Source: Helicobacter pylori NQ4053 (GTDB lineage: Bacteria; Campylobacterota; Campylobacteria; Campylobacterales; Helicobacteraceae). From it: DNA of 64,000 bases. The stretch is from contig NZ_AKNV01000006.1 of assembly GCF_000274605.1 (NCBI RefSeq), positions 496,001 to 560,000 on the forward strand, written 5' to 3'. The notes below the pieces were generated by a model. The model was not told where the DNA came from. It did not search any database and worked only from the letters and a program-made list of their open reading frames with translations. Positions 17,730-29,915 of the stretch are shown one piece after another; the first letter of the stretch is position 1; every line of letters starts with the position of its first letter. The position numbers and the translations under genes are program-made.

Positions 17730-19802
17730 ATGACTGATAACAACCAAAATAATGAAAACCATGAAAACAGCAGTGAAAATTCAAAAGATCACCATGAGGT
17801 GCGAGCCGGGGCGTTTGAGCGATTCACCAACCGCAAAAAGCGTTTCAGAGAAAACGCGCAAAAAAACGCAGAGTCTTCAAACCATGAAGCGCCTTCGCAC
17901 CATAAAAAAGAGCATCGCCCCAACAAAAAGCCAAACAACCACCACAAACCTAAACATGCCAAAACACGAAATTACGCCAAAGAAGAACTGGATAACAACA
18001 AAGTAGAGGGCGTTACGGAAATTTTGCATGTGAATGAGAGAGGGACTTTAGGCTTTCATAAGGAGTTAAAAAAGGGCGTTGAAGCGAATAACAAGATCCA
18101 AGTGGAGCATTTAAACCCGCATTATAAGATGAATTTAAACTCTAAAGCGAGCGTTAAAATCACGCCTTTAGGGGGATTGGGCGAGATTGGGGGGAACATG
18201 ATGGTCATTGAAACCCCAAAAAGCGCGATCGTGATTGATGCGGGCATGAGCTTCCCTAAAGAAGGGCTTTTTGGCGTGGATATTTTAATCCCGGATTTTT
18301 CCTACTTGCACCAAATCAAGGACAAAATCGCCGGTATTATCATCACCCATGCCCATGAAGATCACATAGGGGCCACACCTTATTTGTTTAAAGAGTTGCA
18401 ATTCCCCCTTTATGGCACGCCTTTGAGTTTGGGGTTGATCGGGAGCAAATTTGATGAACATGGTTTGAAAAAATACCGCTCGTATTTTAAAATCGTAGAA
18501 AAGCGTTGCCCCATTAGCGTGGGCGAATTTATCATTGAATGGATCCACATCACGCATTCTATCATTGACAGCAGCGCTTTGGCGATCCAAACTAAAGCGG
18601 GAACGATCATCCACACCGGCGATTTTAAAATCGATCACACTCCGGTGGATAATTTGCCCACGGATTTGTATCGTTTAGCGCACTATGGCGAAAAGGGGGT
18701 GATGCTTCTTTTAAGCGATTCCACCAACTCCCATAAATCCGGGACCACGCCGAGTGAAAGCACCATAGCACCGGCTTTTGATACCCTTTTTAAAGAAGCG
18801 CAAGGGAGGGTGATTATGAGCACTTTCTCTAGCAATATCCACCGGGTCTATCAAGCCATACAATACGGCATTAAATACAACCGCAAGATCGCTGTAATCG
18901 GGCGCTCTATGGAAAAAAACCTAGACATCGCTAGAGAATTGGGCTATATCCATTTGCCTTATCAATCTTTTATTGAAGCCAATGAAGTCGCTAAATACCC
19001 GGACAATGAAGTCTTAATCGTAACGACCGGCTCACAAGGCGAAACCATGAGCGCGCTTTATCGCATGGCGACTGATGAGCACCGCCACATTTCTATCAAA
19101 CCCAACGATTTGGTCATCATTTCCGCCAAAGCCATTCCTGGCAATGAAGCGAGCGTTTCAGCGGTGTTGAATTTCTTGATCAAAAAAGAAGCCAAAGTGG
19201 CTTACCAAGAATTTGACAATATCCATGTGAGCGGGCATGCCGCCCAAGAAGAGCAAAAGCTCATGTTAAGACTCATTAAGCCTAAGTTTTTCTTACCCGT
19301 GCATGGGGAATATAACCATGTCGCGCGCCACAAACAAACCGCTATTGCTTGCGGGGTGCCTGAAAAAAACATCTATTTAATGGAAGATGGCGATCAGGTG
19401 GAGGTTGGTCCTGCGTTCATTAAAAAAGTCGGCACGATTAAAAGCGGGAAAAGCTATGTGGATAACCAAAGCAATTTGAGTATTGACACAAGCATTGTGC
19501 AGCAAAGAGAAGAAGTCGCTAGCGCCGGGGTGTTTGCGGCTACGATTTTTGTGAATAAAAACAAACAAGCGCTTTTAGAAAGCTCTCAATTTTCCAGTTT
19601 AGGGCTTGTGGGTTTCAAAGATGAAAAGCATTTGATTAAAGAAATTCAAGGGGGCTTAGAAATGTTACTAAAATCCAGCAACGCCGAAATTTTGAATAAC
19701 CCTAAAAAATTAGAAGATCACACTCGTAATTTCATCAGAAAAGCGCTCTTTAAAAAGTTTAGAAAATACCCGGCTATCATTTGTCATGCCCATTCTTTTT
19801 GA
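17730..19802 (+). CDS. rnj: Ribonuclease J
   Basis: 690 residues. The first 130 or so are a polar N/H/K/E-rich extension (NHHKPKHAKTRNYAK), not present in Firmicutes RNase J and characteristic of the Helicobacter enzyme. The metallo-beta-lactamase/beta-CASP core follows: GGLGEIGGNMMVIE, HAHEDHIG (zinc ligands, about 206-212), TGDFKIDHTPVD, SDSTNSHKSG and VSGHAAQEEQ. RNase J is the main mRNA-degrading nuclease of H. pylori. The last 17 bases overlap the next gene. Confidence 0.96.
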   Translation: MTDNNQNNENHENSSENSKDHHEVRAGAFERFTNRKKRFRENAQKNAESSNHEAPSHHKKEHRPNKKPNNHHKPKHAKTRNYAKEELDNNKVEGVTEILHVNERGTLGFHKELKKGVEANNKIQVEHLNPHYKMNLNSKASVKITPLGGLGEIGGNMMVIETPKSAIVIDAGMSFPKEGLFGVDILIPDFSYLHQIKDKIAGIIITHAHEDHIGATPYLFKELQFPLYGTPLSLGLIGSKFDEHGLKKYRSYFKIVEKRCPISVGEFIIEWIHITHSIIDSSALAIQTKAGTIIHTGDFKIDHTPVDNLPTDLYRLAHYGEKGVMLLLSDSTNSHKSGTTPSESTIAPAFDTLFKEAQGRVIMSTFSSNIHRVYQAIQYGIKYNRKIAVIGRSMEKNLDIARELGYIHLPYQSFIEANEVAKYPDNEVLIVTTGSQGETMSALYRMATDEHRHISIKPNDLVIISAKAIPGNEASVSAVLNFLIKKEAKVAYQEFDNIHVSGHAAQEEQKLMLRLIKPKFFLPVHGEYNHVARHKQTAIACGVPEKNIYLMEDGDQVEVGPAFIKKVGTIKSGKSYVDNQSNLSIDTSIVQQREEVASAGVFAATIFVNKNKQALLESSQFSSLGLVGFKDEKHLIKEIQGGLEMLLKSSNAEILNNPKKLEDHTRNFIRKALFKKFRKYPAIICHAHSF

Positions 19803-20775
19803 TTGTAACGCTACCGCTATACAAGTTTTAAAAGATGAAGCGAGTGCGCTTTTAGAAAGCGTTGGACAATTCCAAGAACCTAACGATTTGGAAGCGATTG
19901 TCAAGCTCATTTTAAAAAGCCAAGAAAAGGGGGGTAAGCTTGTGATAGTGGGCGTGGGTAAGAGCGCTTTAGTGGCACAAAAAATCGTTGCTTCCATGCT
20001 AAGCACCGGTAACAGGAGCGCGTTTTTACACCCCACAGAAGCCATGCATGGGGATTTGGGCATGGTGGAAAAAAACGATGTGATTTTAATGATTAGCTAT
20101 GGGGGCGAGTCTTTGGAATTGTTGAATCTGGTGAGCCATTTAAAACGCTTAAGCCATAAAATCATCACTTTCACCAAAAGCCCTAATAGCTCGCTCTCTA
20201 AACTTGGCGATTATTATTTGAGCTTGAAAATCAAAAAAGAAGCTTGTCCGATCAACACCGCTCCAACGACTTCCACCACTCTAACCTTAGCGTTAGGCGA
20301 TGTTTTAATGGCATGCTTGATGCGAGCGAAAAACTTCAGCCAAGAAGATTTTGCCTCCTTTCATCCGGGCGGGCTTTTGGGCAGAAAGCTTTTTGTCAAG
20401 GTTAAAGATTTATTGCAAACCACGAACCTCCCCCTAATCGCCCCTAGCACAAGTTTTAAAGACGCGCTCATAGAAATGAGTGAAAAACGCCTAGGCAGCG
20501 CGATTTTAGTCAATGACAACAACGAGCTTGTGGGGGTGTTAAGCGATGGCGATGTCCGTAGGGCACTATTAAAAGGGCTTAGCTTGGAAAGTGAGGTGAG
20601 GCATTTTGCCACTTTAAAGCCTAAAAGCTTTAAGAATTTGGACGCTCTTCTTTTAGAAGCATTAGAATTTTTAGAGCGCCATAAGATCCAGCTTTTAGTG
20701 TGCGTAGATGATCATAATAAGGTTTTAGGGGTCTTGCACTTGCACCAACTTTTAGAATTAGGGCTTAAAGCATGA
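19786..20775 (+). CDS. kdsD: Arabinose-5-phosphate isomerase, KpsF/KdsD family
   Basis: 329 residues. An N-terminal SIS domain ([52 protein letters not shown]) is followed by two CBS repeats (about 205-260 and 270-329, [13 protein letters not shown]). It converts ribulose-5-P to arabinose-5-P, the first step towards Kdo of LPS. The start overlaps the end of rnj by 17 bases and the stop overlaps rlmN by four. KpsF and KdsD cannot be told apart from sequence alone. Confidence 0.92.
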   Translation: MPILFDCNATAIQVLKDEASALLESVGQFQEPNDLEAIVKLILKSQEKGGKLVIVGVGKSALVAQKIVASMLSTGNRSAFLHPTEAMHGDLGMVEKNDVILMISYGGESLELLNLVSHLKRLSHKIITFTKSPNSSLSKLGDYYLSLKIKKEACPINTAPTTSTTLTLALGDVLMACLMRAKNFSQEDFASFHPGGLLGRKLFVKVKDLLQTTNLPLIAPSTSFKDALIEMSEKRLGSAILVNDNNELVGVLSDGDVRRALLKGLSLESEVRHFATLKPKSFKNLDALLLEALEFLERHKIQLLVCVDDHNKVLGVLHLHQLLELGLKA

Positions 20776-21845
20776 AAGCTAGCATTTATGATTTCACTCT
20801 AAAGGAATTGGGCCAGCTTTTAAAACCAAGCTTTAGGGCTAAACAGCTTTATTTGTGGCTCTATGCGAAGTATAAAACAAGCTTTAAAGACATGCAAAAT
20901 AATTTTTCAAAAGATTTTATCGCTTATTTGGAACAAGAATTTACTTTGCGCACGATAGAAATCACGCATGTGAGAAAGAGCGTTGATGGCTCTAAAAAAT
21001 ACCTTTTTAAATCTTTAAGAGACAATCACACTTTTGAAGCGGTGTTGTTGAAAATGAAAGACAAAAAGATTGATGAAGAGACAAACGCTATTTTAGAGGG
21101 GGAAAAATACACCGTGTGCGTGTCTTGTCAAATCGGCTGTCAAGTGGGTTGCTCGTTTTGTTTCACTCAAAAAGGCGGTTTTGTAAGGAACTTAAAAGCG
21201 AGCGAGATCATCCAGCAAGCCCTACTCATTAAAGAAGACAATAACCTCCCCATTGAAAAAGCGCTCAACATTGTTTTTATGGGAATGGGCGAGCCTTTGA
21301 ACAATTTAGATGAGGTGTGTAAAGCGATTGAAATTTTCAATACTGGCATGCAAATTTCGCCTAAAAGAATCACGATTTCCACGAGCGGCGTAGCCGATAA
21401 AATCCCTATTTTAGCGGGCAAAAATTTAGGCGTGCAATTAGCCATATCCTTACACGCCGTAGATGACAAAACGCGCTCGTCTTTAATGCCCTTGAATAAA
21501 AAATACAACATTGAATGCGTTTTGAATGAAGTGAGGAAATGGCCTTTAGAGCAACGCAAAAGAGTGATGTTTGAATACCTTTTGATCAAAGATTTAAACG
21601 ATAGCCTGGATTGCGCTAAAAAACTTTTAAAACTTTTAAACGGCATTAAATCCAAAGTGAATTTGATTTTATTCAACCCGCATGAAGGCTCTAAATTTGA
21701 ACGCCCCAGTTTAGAGAGCGCTAGAATGTTTGCGGATTTTTTAAACTCCAAAGGCTTATTATGCACCATTAGAGAATCTAAAGCTTTGGATATTGAAGCG
21801 GCTTGTGGGCAATTGAGGGAGAAAAAACTCTCTCAGCAAATTTGA
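20772..21845 (+). CDS. rlmN: 23S rRNA (A2503-C2)/tRNA (A37-C2) methyltransferase RlmN
   Basis: 357 residues. Radical-SAM cluster motif C122-x3-C126-x2-C129 in [23 protein letters not shown] and [11 protein letters not shown] follow, and the C-terminal DIEAACGQL carries the second catalytic cysteine. RlmN methylates C2 of an adenosine in 23S rRNA and in some tRNAs. The ATG overlaps the preceding stop by four bases. It ends the rsmA-rnj-kdsD-rlmN run. Confidence 0.96.
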   Translation: MKASIYDFTLKELGQLLKPSFRAKQLYLWLYAKYKTSFKDMQNNFSKDFIAYLEQEFTLRTIEITHVRKSVDGSKKYLFKSLRDNHTFEAVLLKMKDKKIDEETNAILEGEKYTVCVSCQIGCQVGCSFCFTQKGGFVRNLKASEIIQQALLIKEDNNLPIEKALNIVFMGMGEPLNNLDEVCKAIEIFNTGMQISPKRITISTSGVADKIPILAGKNLGVQLAISLHAVDDKTRSSLMPLNKKYNIECVLNEVRKWPLEQRKRVMFEYLLIKDLNDSLDCAKKLLKLLNGIKSKVNLILFNPHEGSKFERPSLESARMFADFLNSKGLLCTIRESKALDIEAACGQLREKKLSQQI

Positions 21846-21984
21846 AAACTTTTTTGTGGTGTTTGTCTTTTTTCTAATAGGGGGCGTTGGTTTTAGTCAA
21901 GCGATAATTCAAAATTTAGGGGATATGGATTAAAAATTAGTGCTAAATTTTCTTTCATTAACAATTAATTAGATTTTATATTGT

Positions 21985-21990
21985 AGAATA
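21985..21990 (+). promoter_or_regulatory. -10 box and leader of hpn
   Basis: TGTAGAAT contains an extended -10 (TAGAAT) about 50 bases before the hpn ATG. The leader has the same CTAGC/GCTAG hairpin and AAAGGAGTCATC ribosome-binding region as hpn2. The 140 bases upstream, after rlmN, hold no other recognised feature. Confidence 0.6.
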
Positions 21991-22040
21991 AAATCCTAGC
22001 CAGTGAGCTAGAGTTTAAATTTTTAATCAAAGGAGTCATC

Positions 22041-22223
22041 ATGGCACACCATGAAGAACAACACGGCGGGCACCACCACCACCATCACCACACACACCAC
22101 CACCACTATCATGGCGGTGAACACCACCATCACCATCACAGCTCTCATCATGAAGAAGGTTGTTGCAGCACTAGCGATAGTCATCATCAAGAAGAAGGTT
22201 GCTGCCACGGGCATCACGAGTAA
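22041..22223 (+). CDS. hpn: Histidine-rich nickel-binding protein Hpn
   Basis: 60 residues, starting MAHHEEQHGGHHHHHHHTHH, with further runs HHHHYHGGEHHHHHH and two cysteine pairs in EEGCCSTSD and EEGCCHGHH. Nearly half the residues are histidine. Hpn stores and buffers nickel in the cytoplasm for urease and hydrogenase and protects against nickel excess. The duplicated EEGCC segments are typical. Strong ribosome-binding site AAAGGAG. It is a single-gene unit with its own hairpin terminator. Confidence 0.98.
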   Translation: MAHHEEQHGGHHHHHHHTHHHHYHGGEHHHHHHSSHHEEGCCSTSDSHHQEEGCCHGHHE

Positions 22224-22233
22224 TATCGGTGTG

Positions 22234-22266
22234 GCTAGGGGCAACTTGACTAGGGTTGTCTCTAGC
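22234..22266 (+). terminator. Hairpin terminator of hpn
   Basis: GCTAGGGGCAAC pairs with GTTGTCTCTAGC over 12 positions (two G-T pairs) with a 9-base loop, starting 11 bases after the hpn stop codon. The T run after it is short (CTTTG), so efficiency is uncertain. The rest of the gap to 22485 is AT-rich and shows no gene. Confidence 0.6.
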
Positions 22267-22485
22267 TTTGACCTTAAGATACAATCATTCCATTCTAACC
22301 CATTCTAATCAAACCCATTAAATCCAATCCAACCACCGCAACACGCTTGATTTTTATTTTTACAAACATTTATTAATGTTAAAAATACTCATCAATGCCT
22401 ATAAAAAGTAATTTTTTATTTAATAATATTGTTAAGACTTTTTAATATTTTAATACCAACGCTCCATAAAATAAAGCCTTGCGTT

Positions 22486-23106
22486 TTATCGTTCCAACCC
22501 CCATGCGTCTTTAAAAGAAGCGTTTTTAAGCTTTAAATTCAAGCTCCCTTCAATCCATTGGGTATTAGCCCCCTTTTCGTTATTGTCAAACAAGAACACC
22601 CCTAAAAGGCCTCTAGGGGTTTTAATCAGGCTCAATTCCACGCTAGGAAGAATGATCCTGCTGTCAGGTTTGACTTCAAAGGCTAGGAAAAAAGGGCGGT
22701 TGTTTTTGAAATCATAGCCATTTTTAGTGTATGAATAGCCAGGAGCGCTCTGCAAGATGCCTTTTTGAGTTTCCACGCTAAAAGAATCCAAGTAATAAAA
22801 CCCAGGATCTAGCTTGAACGATTGGACTTTGGCTAAAGCGTAGCGGTTTTTCCATAAAAGCATGAAGCGCTCACTCCCTAGCATGAATAAAGGCCCTCTA
22901 GGGTCTTTGAGCTTTGCTTTAGGGTTTTTTTCAAGCACTTCATTGTGTTTGGCGATAACTCCTCTATCCACTTTACGCCAATAAGTGCGCACGCTTTGGC
23001 CCTGATGCGCGATATAAAGATTCACCAAACCAGAATGATGGCCTTTAGGGGGCAAGCAAGAGGCTAATAAAAGAGCGGCTAACAAACTCACAATTTGAAA
23101 CTTCAA
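22486..23106 (-). CDS. Putative lipoprotein of unknown function
   Basis: 206 residues. The signal segment MKFQIVSLLAALLLASC ends in a lipobox (LLAS-C17), so the mature protein is expected to be lipid-anchored. The body is rich in aromatic and basic residues (SERFMLLWKNRYALAK, FYYLDSFSVETQKGI, FFLAFEVKPDSRIILP), suggesting a beta-sandwich. No enzyme motif is seen and I do not recognise the family. It is transcribed divergently from the S4-domain gene. Whether it is periplasmic-side or outer-membrane cannot be judged. Confidence 0.8.
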   Translation of the reverse strand: MKFQIVSLLAALLLASCLPPKGHHSGLVNLYIAHQGQSVRTYWRKVDRGVIAKHNEVLEKNPKAKLKDPRGPLFMLGSERFMLLWKNRYALAKVQSFKLDPGFYYLDSFSVETQKGILQSAPGYSYTKNGYDFKNNRPFFLAFEVKPDSRIILPSVELSLIKTPRGLLGVFLFDNNEKGANTQWIEGSLNLKLKNASFKDAWGLER

Positions 23107-23207
23107 ACAAATTCCTTAAAAAGAGTGGTGGCTGAATGCTAACATGCTAAAACTAAAACCCTAATAAGTTATGGATAAAAACTTAAAGAATAGGGTAAAA
23201 TAAACGC

Positions 23208-23462
23208 ATGCGAATAGACAAATTTTTACAATCAGTGGGTTTAGTGAAGCGGCGCGTTTTAGCGACAGATATGTGCAATGTAGGGGCGGTGTGGCTTAAT
23301 GGGAGTTGCGCTAAGGCTAGTAAAGAAGTGAAAATTGGCGATGTGATTAGCTTGCACTATTTAAAGGGGATAGAAGAATACACGATTTTACAAATCCCCA
23401 CTTTAAAAAATGTGCCACGAAAAGACACACACCTTTATATCGCTCCTAAAACAAAAAAATAA
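23208..23462 (+). CDS. S4-domain RNA-binding protein
   Basis: 84 residues. MRIDKFLQSVGLVKRR, then ATDMCNVGAVWLNG and VKIGDVISLHY form the S4 fold found in RqcP/Hsp15-type proteins that bind ribosomal or tRNA structures, for example on stalled large subunits. Nothing but the S4 domain and a short tail is present. It is 24 bases upstream of ileS and probably shares its transcript. The exact role (RqcP-like or Hsp15-like) is not resolved. Confidence 0.88.
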   Translation: MRIDKFLQSVGLVKRRVLATDMCNVGAVWLNGSCAKASKEVKIGDVISLHYLKGIEEYTILQIPTLKNVPRKDTHLYIAPKTKK

Positions 23463-23468
23463 AGATAA

Positions 23469-26249
<2,781 letters not shown>

Positions 26250-26265
26250 TAAAAGGATAGGGCTT

Positions 26266-27180
26266 TTGGAAGCTTTACAAACCCATAGAGTTTTACAAGC
26301 CCTAATCGGCCATTTTACCCCCTTTTTAGAAAGCGGGATCACCGAGCTAATCATCAATACCGAGCAGGAGCTTTGGCTTTATAAAGTCAATAACACCCGA
26401 GAAAAAAGAGGGCATGTGCTTTTTAATAAGGCGTTTTTGCTGAGATTTTGCGAGCAATTGGCTAGTTTTAGGGGGTTGTTTTTTGATGAAGAGCACCCCA
26501 CTTTAAATTGCTCTATCCCTTTCACGCGTTATAGGGTGAGCGCGAATCACTTTAGCATCACCACGAACAACCAAATCACGCTCAATATCCGTGTGCCTAG
26601 GCTTAAGCCCTTAAGTTTAGACGATTTCACTTTCAAAGTAAGCAATCTAGAAAGTTTGAAAAATTTAGTGCTCAAAGGGCATAACATTCTCATTAGCGGG
26701 GAGACTTCAAGCGGTAAAACAAGCTTATTAAACGCTCTTTTAGATTGCGTCAATAAAGATGAAAGGGTGGTGAGCGTTGAAGACAGCCAAGAATTGGATT
26801 TAAAAGCGTTTAGCAATTGCGTGGGGCTTTTAGTGGGCAAGCAAGAGAATACACGCTTTAATTATGAAGACGCTCTCAATATGGCCATGCGCTTAAACCC
26901 GGACAGGCTCATTGTGGGCGAGATTGACACCAGGAATGCAGCGCTCTTTTTGCGTTTAGGAAACACCGGGCATAAGGGCATGCTCTCAACCATTCACGCT
27001 AATAGCGCTCAAAACACTTTAGAAGCCCTTTCACTGAATTTGAGCATGCGTTACACGCATTCTTTGGATAAAGATCTAATGCGAGCGTATTTTAAGAGCG
27101 CGATTGATGTGATCGTGCATGTGAATAGGATCAATAATGAGCGCCAAATCGCTGAAGTCTTATGGACTAAAGAGCTTTAA
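26266..27180 (+). CDS. VirB11/TrbB-like secretion ATPase
   Basis: 304 residues from a TTG start. Walker A is GETSSGKTSL (about 145-154). The region DSQELDL, RLNPDRLIVGEID (Walker B) and GHKGMLSTIHANSAQNTLEAL match hexameric type IV secretion ATPases such as VirB11. It lies apart from any visible type IV secretion gene and inside an ileS-fliI-fliQ-murB run, so its partner system is unknown. The gap to fliI is zero bases. Confidence 0.88.
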   Translation: MEALQTHRVLQALIGHFTPFLESGITELIINTEQELWLYKVNNTREKRGHVLFNKAFLLRFCEQLASFRGLFFDEEHPTLNCSIPFTRYRVSANHFSITTNNQITLNIRVPRLKPLSLDDFTFKVSNLESLKNLVLKGHNILISGETSSGKTSLLNALLDCVNKDERVVSVEDSQELDLKAFSNCVGLLVGKQENTRFNYEDALNMAMRLNPDRLIVGEIDTRNAALFLRLGNTGHKGMLSTIHANSAQNTLEALSLNLSMRYTHSLDKDLMRAYFKSAIDVIVHVNRINNERQIAEVLWTKEL

Positions 27181-28485
27181 ATGCCCCTAAAATCCTTAAA
27201 AAACCGCTTGAATCAGCATTTTGATCTATCGCCTCGCTACGGGAGCGTGAAAAAAATCATGCCCAATATCGTTTATGCGGATGGTTTTAACCCGTCTGTG
27301 GGCGATGTGGTGAAGATTGAAAAAAGCGATGGCAGCGAATGCGTGGGAATGGTGGTGGTGGCAGAAAAAGAGCAGTTTGGTTTCACGCCCTTTAACTTTA
27401 TAGAGGGGGCTAGGGCTGGCGATAAGGTGCTGTTTTTAAAAGAGGGGTTGAATTTCCCTGTGGGCCGTAATCTTTTAGGGAGGGTGCTTAACCCTTTGGG
27501 GCAAGTCATTGACAATAAGGGGGCACTAGATTATGAACGATTAGCACCTGTCATTACAACGCCTATAGCCCCTTTAAAAAGAGGCTTGATTGATGAGGTT
27601 TTTAGCGTGGGGGTGAAGAGCATTGATGGGCTTTTGACTTGCGGTAAGGGGCAAAAACTGGGCATTTTTGCCGGCTCTGGGGTGGGTAAATCCACGCTAA
27701 TGGGCATGATCACTAGGGGTTGCTTAGTGCCCATTAAAGTGATCGCTTTGATTGGGGAAAGGGGCAGAGAAATCCCTGAATTTATAGAGAAAAACCTGAA
27801 AGGGGATTTAAGCTCTTGCGTGTTGGTGGTCGCTACGAGCGATGATAGCCCTTTGATGCGCAAATACGGGGCTTTTTGCGCGATGAGCGTGGCGGAGTAT
27901 TTTAAAAACCAAGGGCTAGACGTGTTGTTTATCATGGATTCAGTGACTCGTTTCGCTATGGCTCAAAGAGAAATCGGTTTGGCCTTAGGCGAACCGCCCA
28001 CTTCCAAAGGCTACCCCCCATCCGCACTTTCTTTATTGCCTCAATTAATGGAGAGAGCGGGCAAGGAAGAAAATAAGGGGAGCATCACGGCTTTTTTTAG
28101 CGTGCTAGTAGAGGGCGATGATTTGAGCGATCCCATAGCCGATCAGGCCAGGAGTATTTTAGACGGGCATATTGTCTTAAGCAGGGAATTGACCGATTAT
28201 GGGATCTACCCGCCTATCAATATTTTAAACTCCGCATCAAGGGTGGCTAAAGACATTACCAGCGAGTCTCAAAACCTTTATGCGAGAAAATTCCGCCGTT
28301 TGTATGCGTTGTTGAAAGAAAATGAAATGCTCATTCGCATCGGCTCTTATCAAATGGGGAACGATAAAGAGCTTGATGAAGCGATTAAGAAAAAGGCTTT
28401 AATGGAGCAATTTTTAGCGCAAGATGAAAACGCTTTGCAGCCTTTTGAACAAAGCTTTCAGCAATTAGAAGAAATCTTAAGATAA
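27181..28485 (+). CDS. fliI: Flagellum-specific ATP synthase FliI
   Basis: 434 residues. Walker A FAGSGVGKST (about 161-170), the F1-type motif LIGERGREIPEFIE, ALGEPPTSKGYPPS and the regulatory C terminus with DKELDEAIKKK. FliI energises the flagellar type III export gate together with FliH and FliJ, which are not here. It starts immediately after the preceding stop codon and lies 10 bases before fliQ. Confidence 0.96.
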   Translation: MPLKSLKNRLNQHFDLSPRYGSVKKIMPNIVYADGFNPSVGDVVKIEKSDGSECVGMVVVAEKEQFGFTPFNFIEGARAGDKVLFLKEGLNFPVGRNLLGRVLNPLGQVIDNKGALDYERLAPVITTPIAPLKRGLIDEVFSVGVKSIDGLLTCGKGQKLGIFAGSGVGKSTLMGMITRGCLVPIKVIALIGERGREIPEFIEKNLKGDLSSCVLVVATSDDSPLMRKYGAFCAMSVAEYFKNQGLDVLFIMDSVTRFAMAQREIGLALGEPPTSKGYPPSALSLLPQLMERAGKEENKGSITAFFSVLVEGDDLSDPIADQARSILDGHIVLSRELTDYGIYPPINILNSASRVAKDITSESQNLYARKFRRLYALLKENEMLIRIGSYQMGNDKELDEAIKKKALMEQFLAQDENALQPFEQSFQQLEEILR

Positions 28486-28495
28486 AAGGAATGTT

Positions 28496-28762
28496 ATGGA
28501 ATCACAACTCATGAAACTCGCCATTGAGACTTATAAAATCACTTTGATGATTTCTTTACCGGTATTACTAGCGGGCTTAGTGGTGGGGCTATTAGTCAGT
28601 ATTTTTCAAGCGACCACTCAAATCAATGAAATGACTTTGTCTTTTGTGCCTAAGATTTTAGCGGTGATTGGGGTGCTGATTTTAACCATGCCGTGGATGA
28701 CTAACATGCTTTTAGACTACACCAAAACCTTAATCAAGCTCATTCCTAAAATCATAGGCTAG
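28496..28762 (+). CDS. fliQ: Flagellar export gate protein FliQ
   Basis: 88 residues with two membrane helices: YKITLMISLPVLLAGLVVGL and then ILAVIGVLILTMPWMTNML. Between them the conserved QATTQINEMTLSFVPK. FliQ is a component of the FliPQR core of the flagellar type III secretion gate in the inner membrane. It has the ribosome-binding site AAAAGGA before the ATG and is four bases upstream of murB. Confidence 0.96.
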   Translation: MESQLMKLAIETYKITLMISLPVLLAGLVVGLLVSIFQATTQINEMTLSFVPKILAVIGVLILTMPWMTNMLLDYTKTLIKLIPKIIG

Positions 28763-28765
28763 AAA

Positions 28766-29545
28766 ATGCTAGAAACCACTATTGATTTTTCCCGTTACAG
28801 CAGCGTGAAAATCGGCACGCCTTTAAAAGTGAGCGTTTTAGAAAACGATGATGAAATTTCTCAAGAACACCAGATTATCGGTTTAGCGAACAACCTTTTG
28901 ATCGCTCCTGGCGTGAAAAATCTCGCCCTTTTAGGCAAAAACTACGATTATATTTGCGATCAGGGCGAATGCGTTGAAATAGGGGGAGCGGCCAACTCGT
29001 CTAAAATTTTTAATTATTTTAGGGCGAATGATTTAGGGGGTTTGGAGTTTTTAGGGCAATTGCCTGGCACTTTAGGGGCGTTAGTTAAAATGAATGCCGG
29101 CATGAAAGAATTTGAAATCAAAAATGTTTTAGAAAGCGCTTGCATTAATAATGAATGGCTGGAAAAAGAAGCTTTGGGGCTGGGTTATCGCAACAGCGGG
29201 TTTAACGGCGTTGTTTTAAGGGCTAGGTTTAAAAAAACGCATGGCTTTAGAGAAGGGGTTTTAAAAGCGTGTAAAAGCATGCGCAAAAGCCACCCCAAAT
29301 TGCCTAATTTTGGGAGCTGTTTCAAAAACCCGCCTAACGATCATGCGGGCAGGCTTTTAGAGGGCGTGGGCTTAAGGGGCTATCGCTTAAAAAGAGTGGG
29401 CTTTGCCAAAGAGCATGCGAATTTTTTGGTGAATTTGGGGGGTGCAGAATTTGAAGAAGCCCTAGATCTGATAGAACTCGCTAAAACCAGAGTGTTACAA
29501 GAATACGGCATTCATTTAGAAGAAGAAGTGAAGATTTTAAGGTAG
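28766..29545 (+). CDS. murB: UDP-N-acetylenolpyruvoylglucosamine reductase
   Basis: 259 residues. FAD-binding and catalytic signatures are FLGQLPGTLGALVKMNAG, LGYRNSGFNG (with the catalytic serine in the RxS pattern), FGSCFKNP and GLRGYRLKRVGFAKEHANFL. It makes UDP-MurNAc for peptidoglycan. The protein is the short type (about 260 residues) of epsilonproteobacteria. It is the last gene of the ileS-fliI run. The degraded gene at 29568 follows convergently. Confidence 0.95.
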   Translation: MLETTIDFSRYSSVKIGTPLKVSVLENDDEISQEHQIIGLANNLLIAPGVKNLALLGKNYDYICDQGECVEIGGAANSSKIFNYFRANDLGGLEFLGQLPGTLGALVKMNAGMKEFEIKNVLESACINNEWLEKEALGLGYRNSGFNGVVLRARFKKTHGFREGVLKACKSMRKSHPKLPNFGSCFKNPPNDHAGRLLEGVGLRGYRLKRVGFAKEHANFLVNLGGAEFEEALDLIELAKTRVLQEYGIHLEEEVKILR

Positions 29546-29567
29546 GGTTGAAAAGCTTTATTTGGAA

Positions 29568-29815
29568 TTTTATAACCAACACTCCATTAAAATAGAATTA
29601 AAAATAAAAACTATAACCTACTAAACAAAAGGCTAACGCTAGACTAGGGAAAGGGCTAACCGAAAACATGGTTTTTAAGACATACGAATCTAAGAGATTG
29701 TTTTCAGTAAGTCTTTTTAAGTGTTTAGATAGTTTTTGATTCCACCTTTTAACTTTCTTAGCAATAGCGCTTGATAAAGCAATAGGCACAGCAACTTACT
29801 CATTATCTTTGAGTG
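29568..29815 (-). pseudogene. Degraded paralogue of the 9346-9771 membrane-protein gene
   Basis: On the minus strand the final codons read SLALAFCLVGYSFYF, matching VLGLCLVGYGFCF at the end of the 141-residue gene at 9346, and the 3' flanks are also alike (TTTATAACCAACACTCCATT against TTTATAGCCAACACTCCATT). The open frame covers only about 63 residues and its N-terminal half has lost similarity. I call it a remnant. It lies between murB and the R-M cassette. Confidence 0.65.
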
Positions 29816-29915
29816 TGTGTCAAAATATATGGTTTTGAAATGAAGCTTTCGCACTCAATCAGATTAAAATAAACCCATGATAGAATATAGAGAAATTTTA
29901 TACAAGGATTATTGA

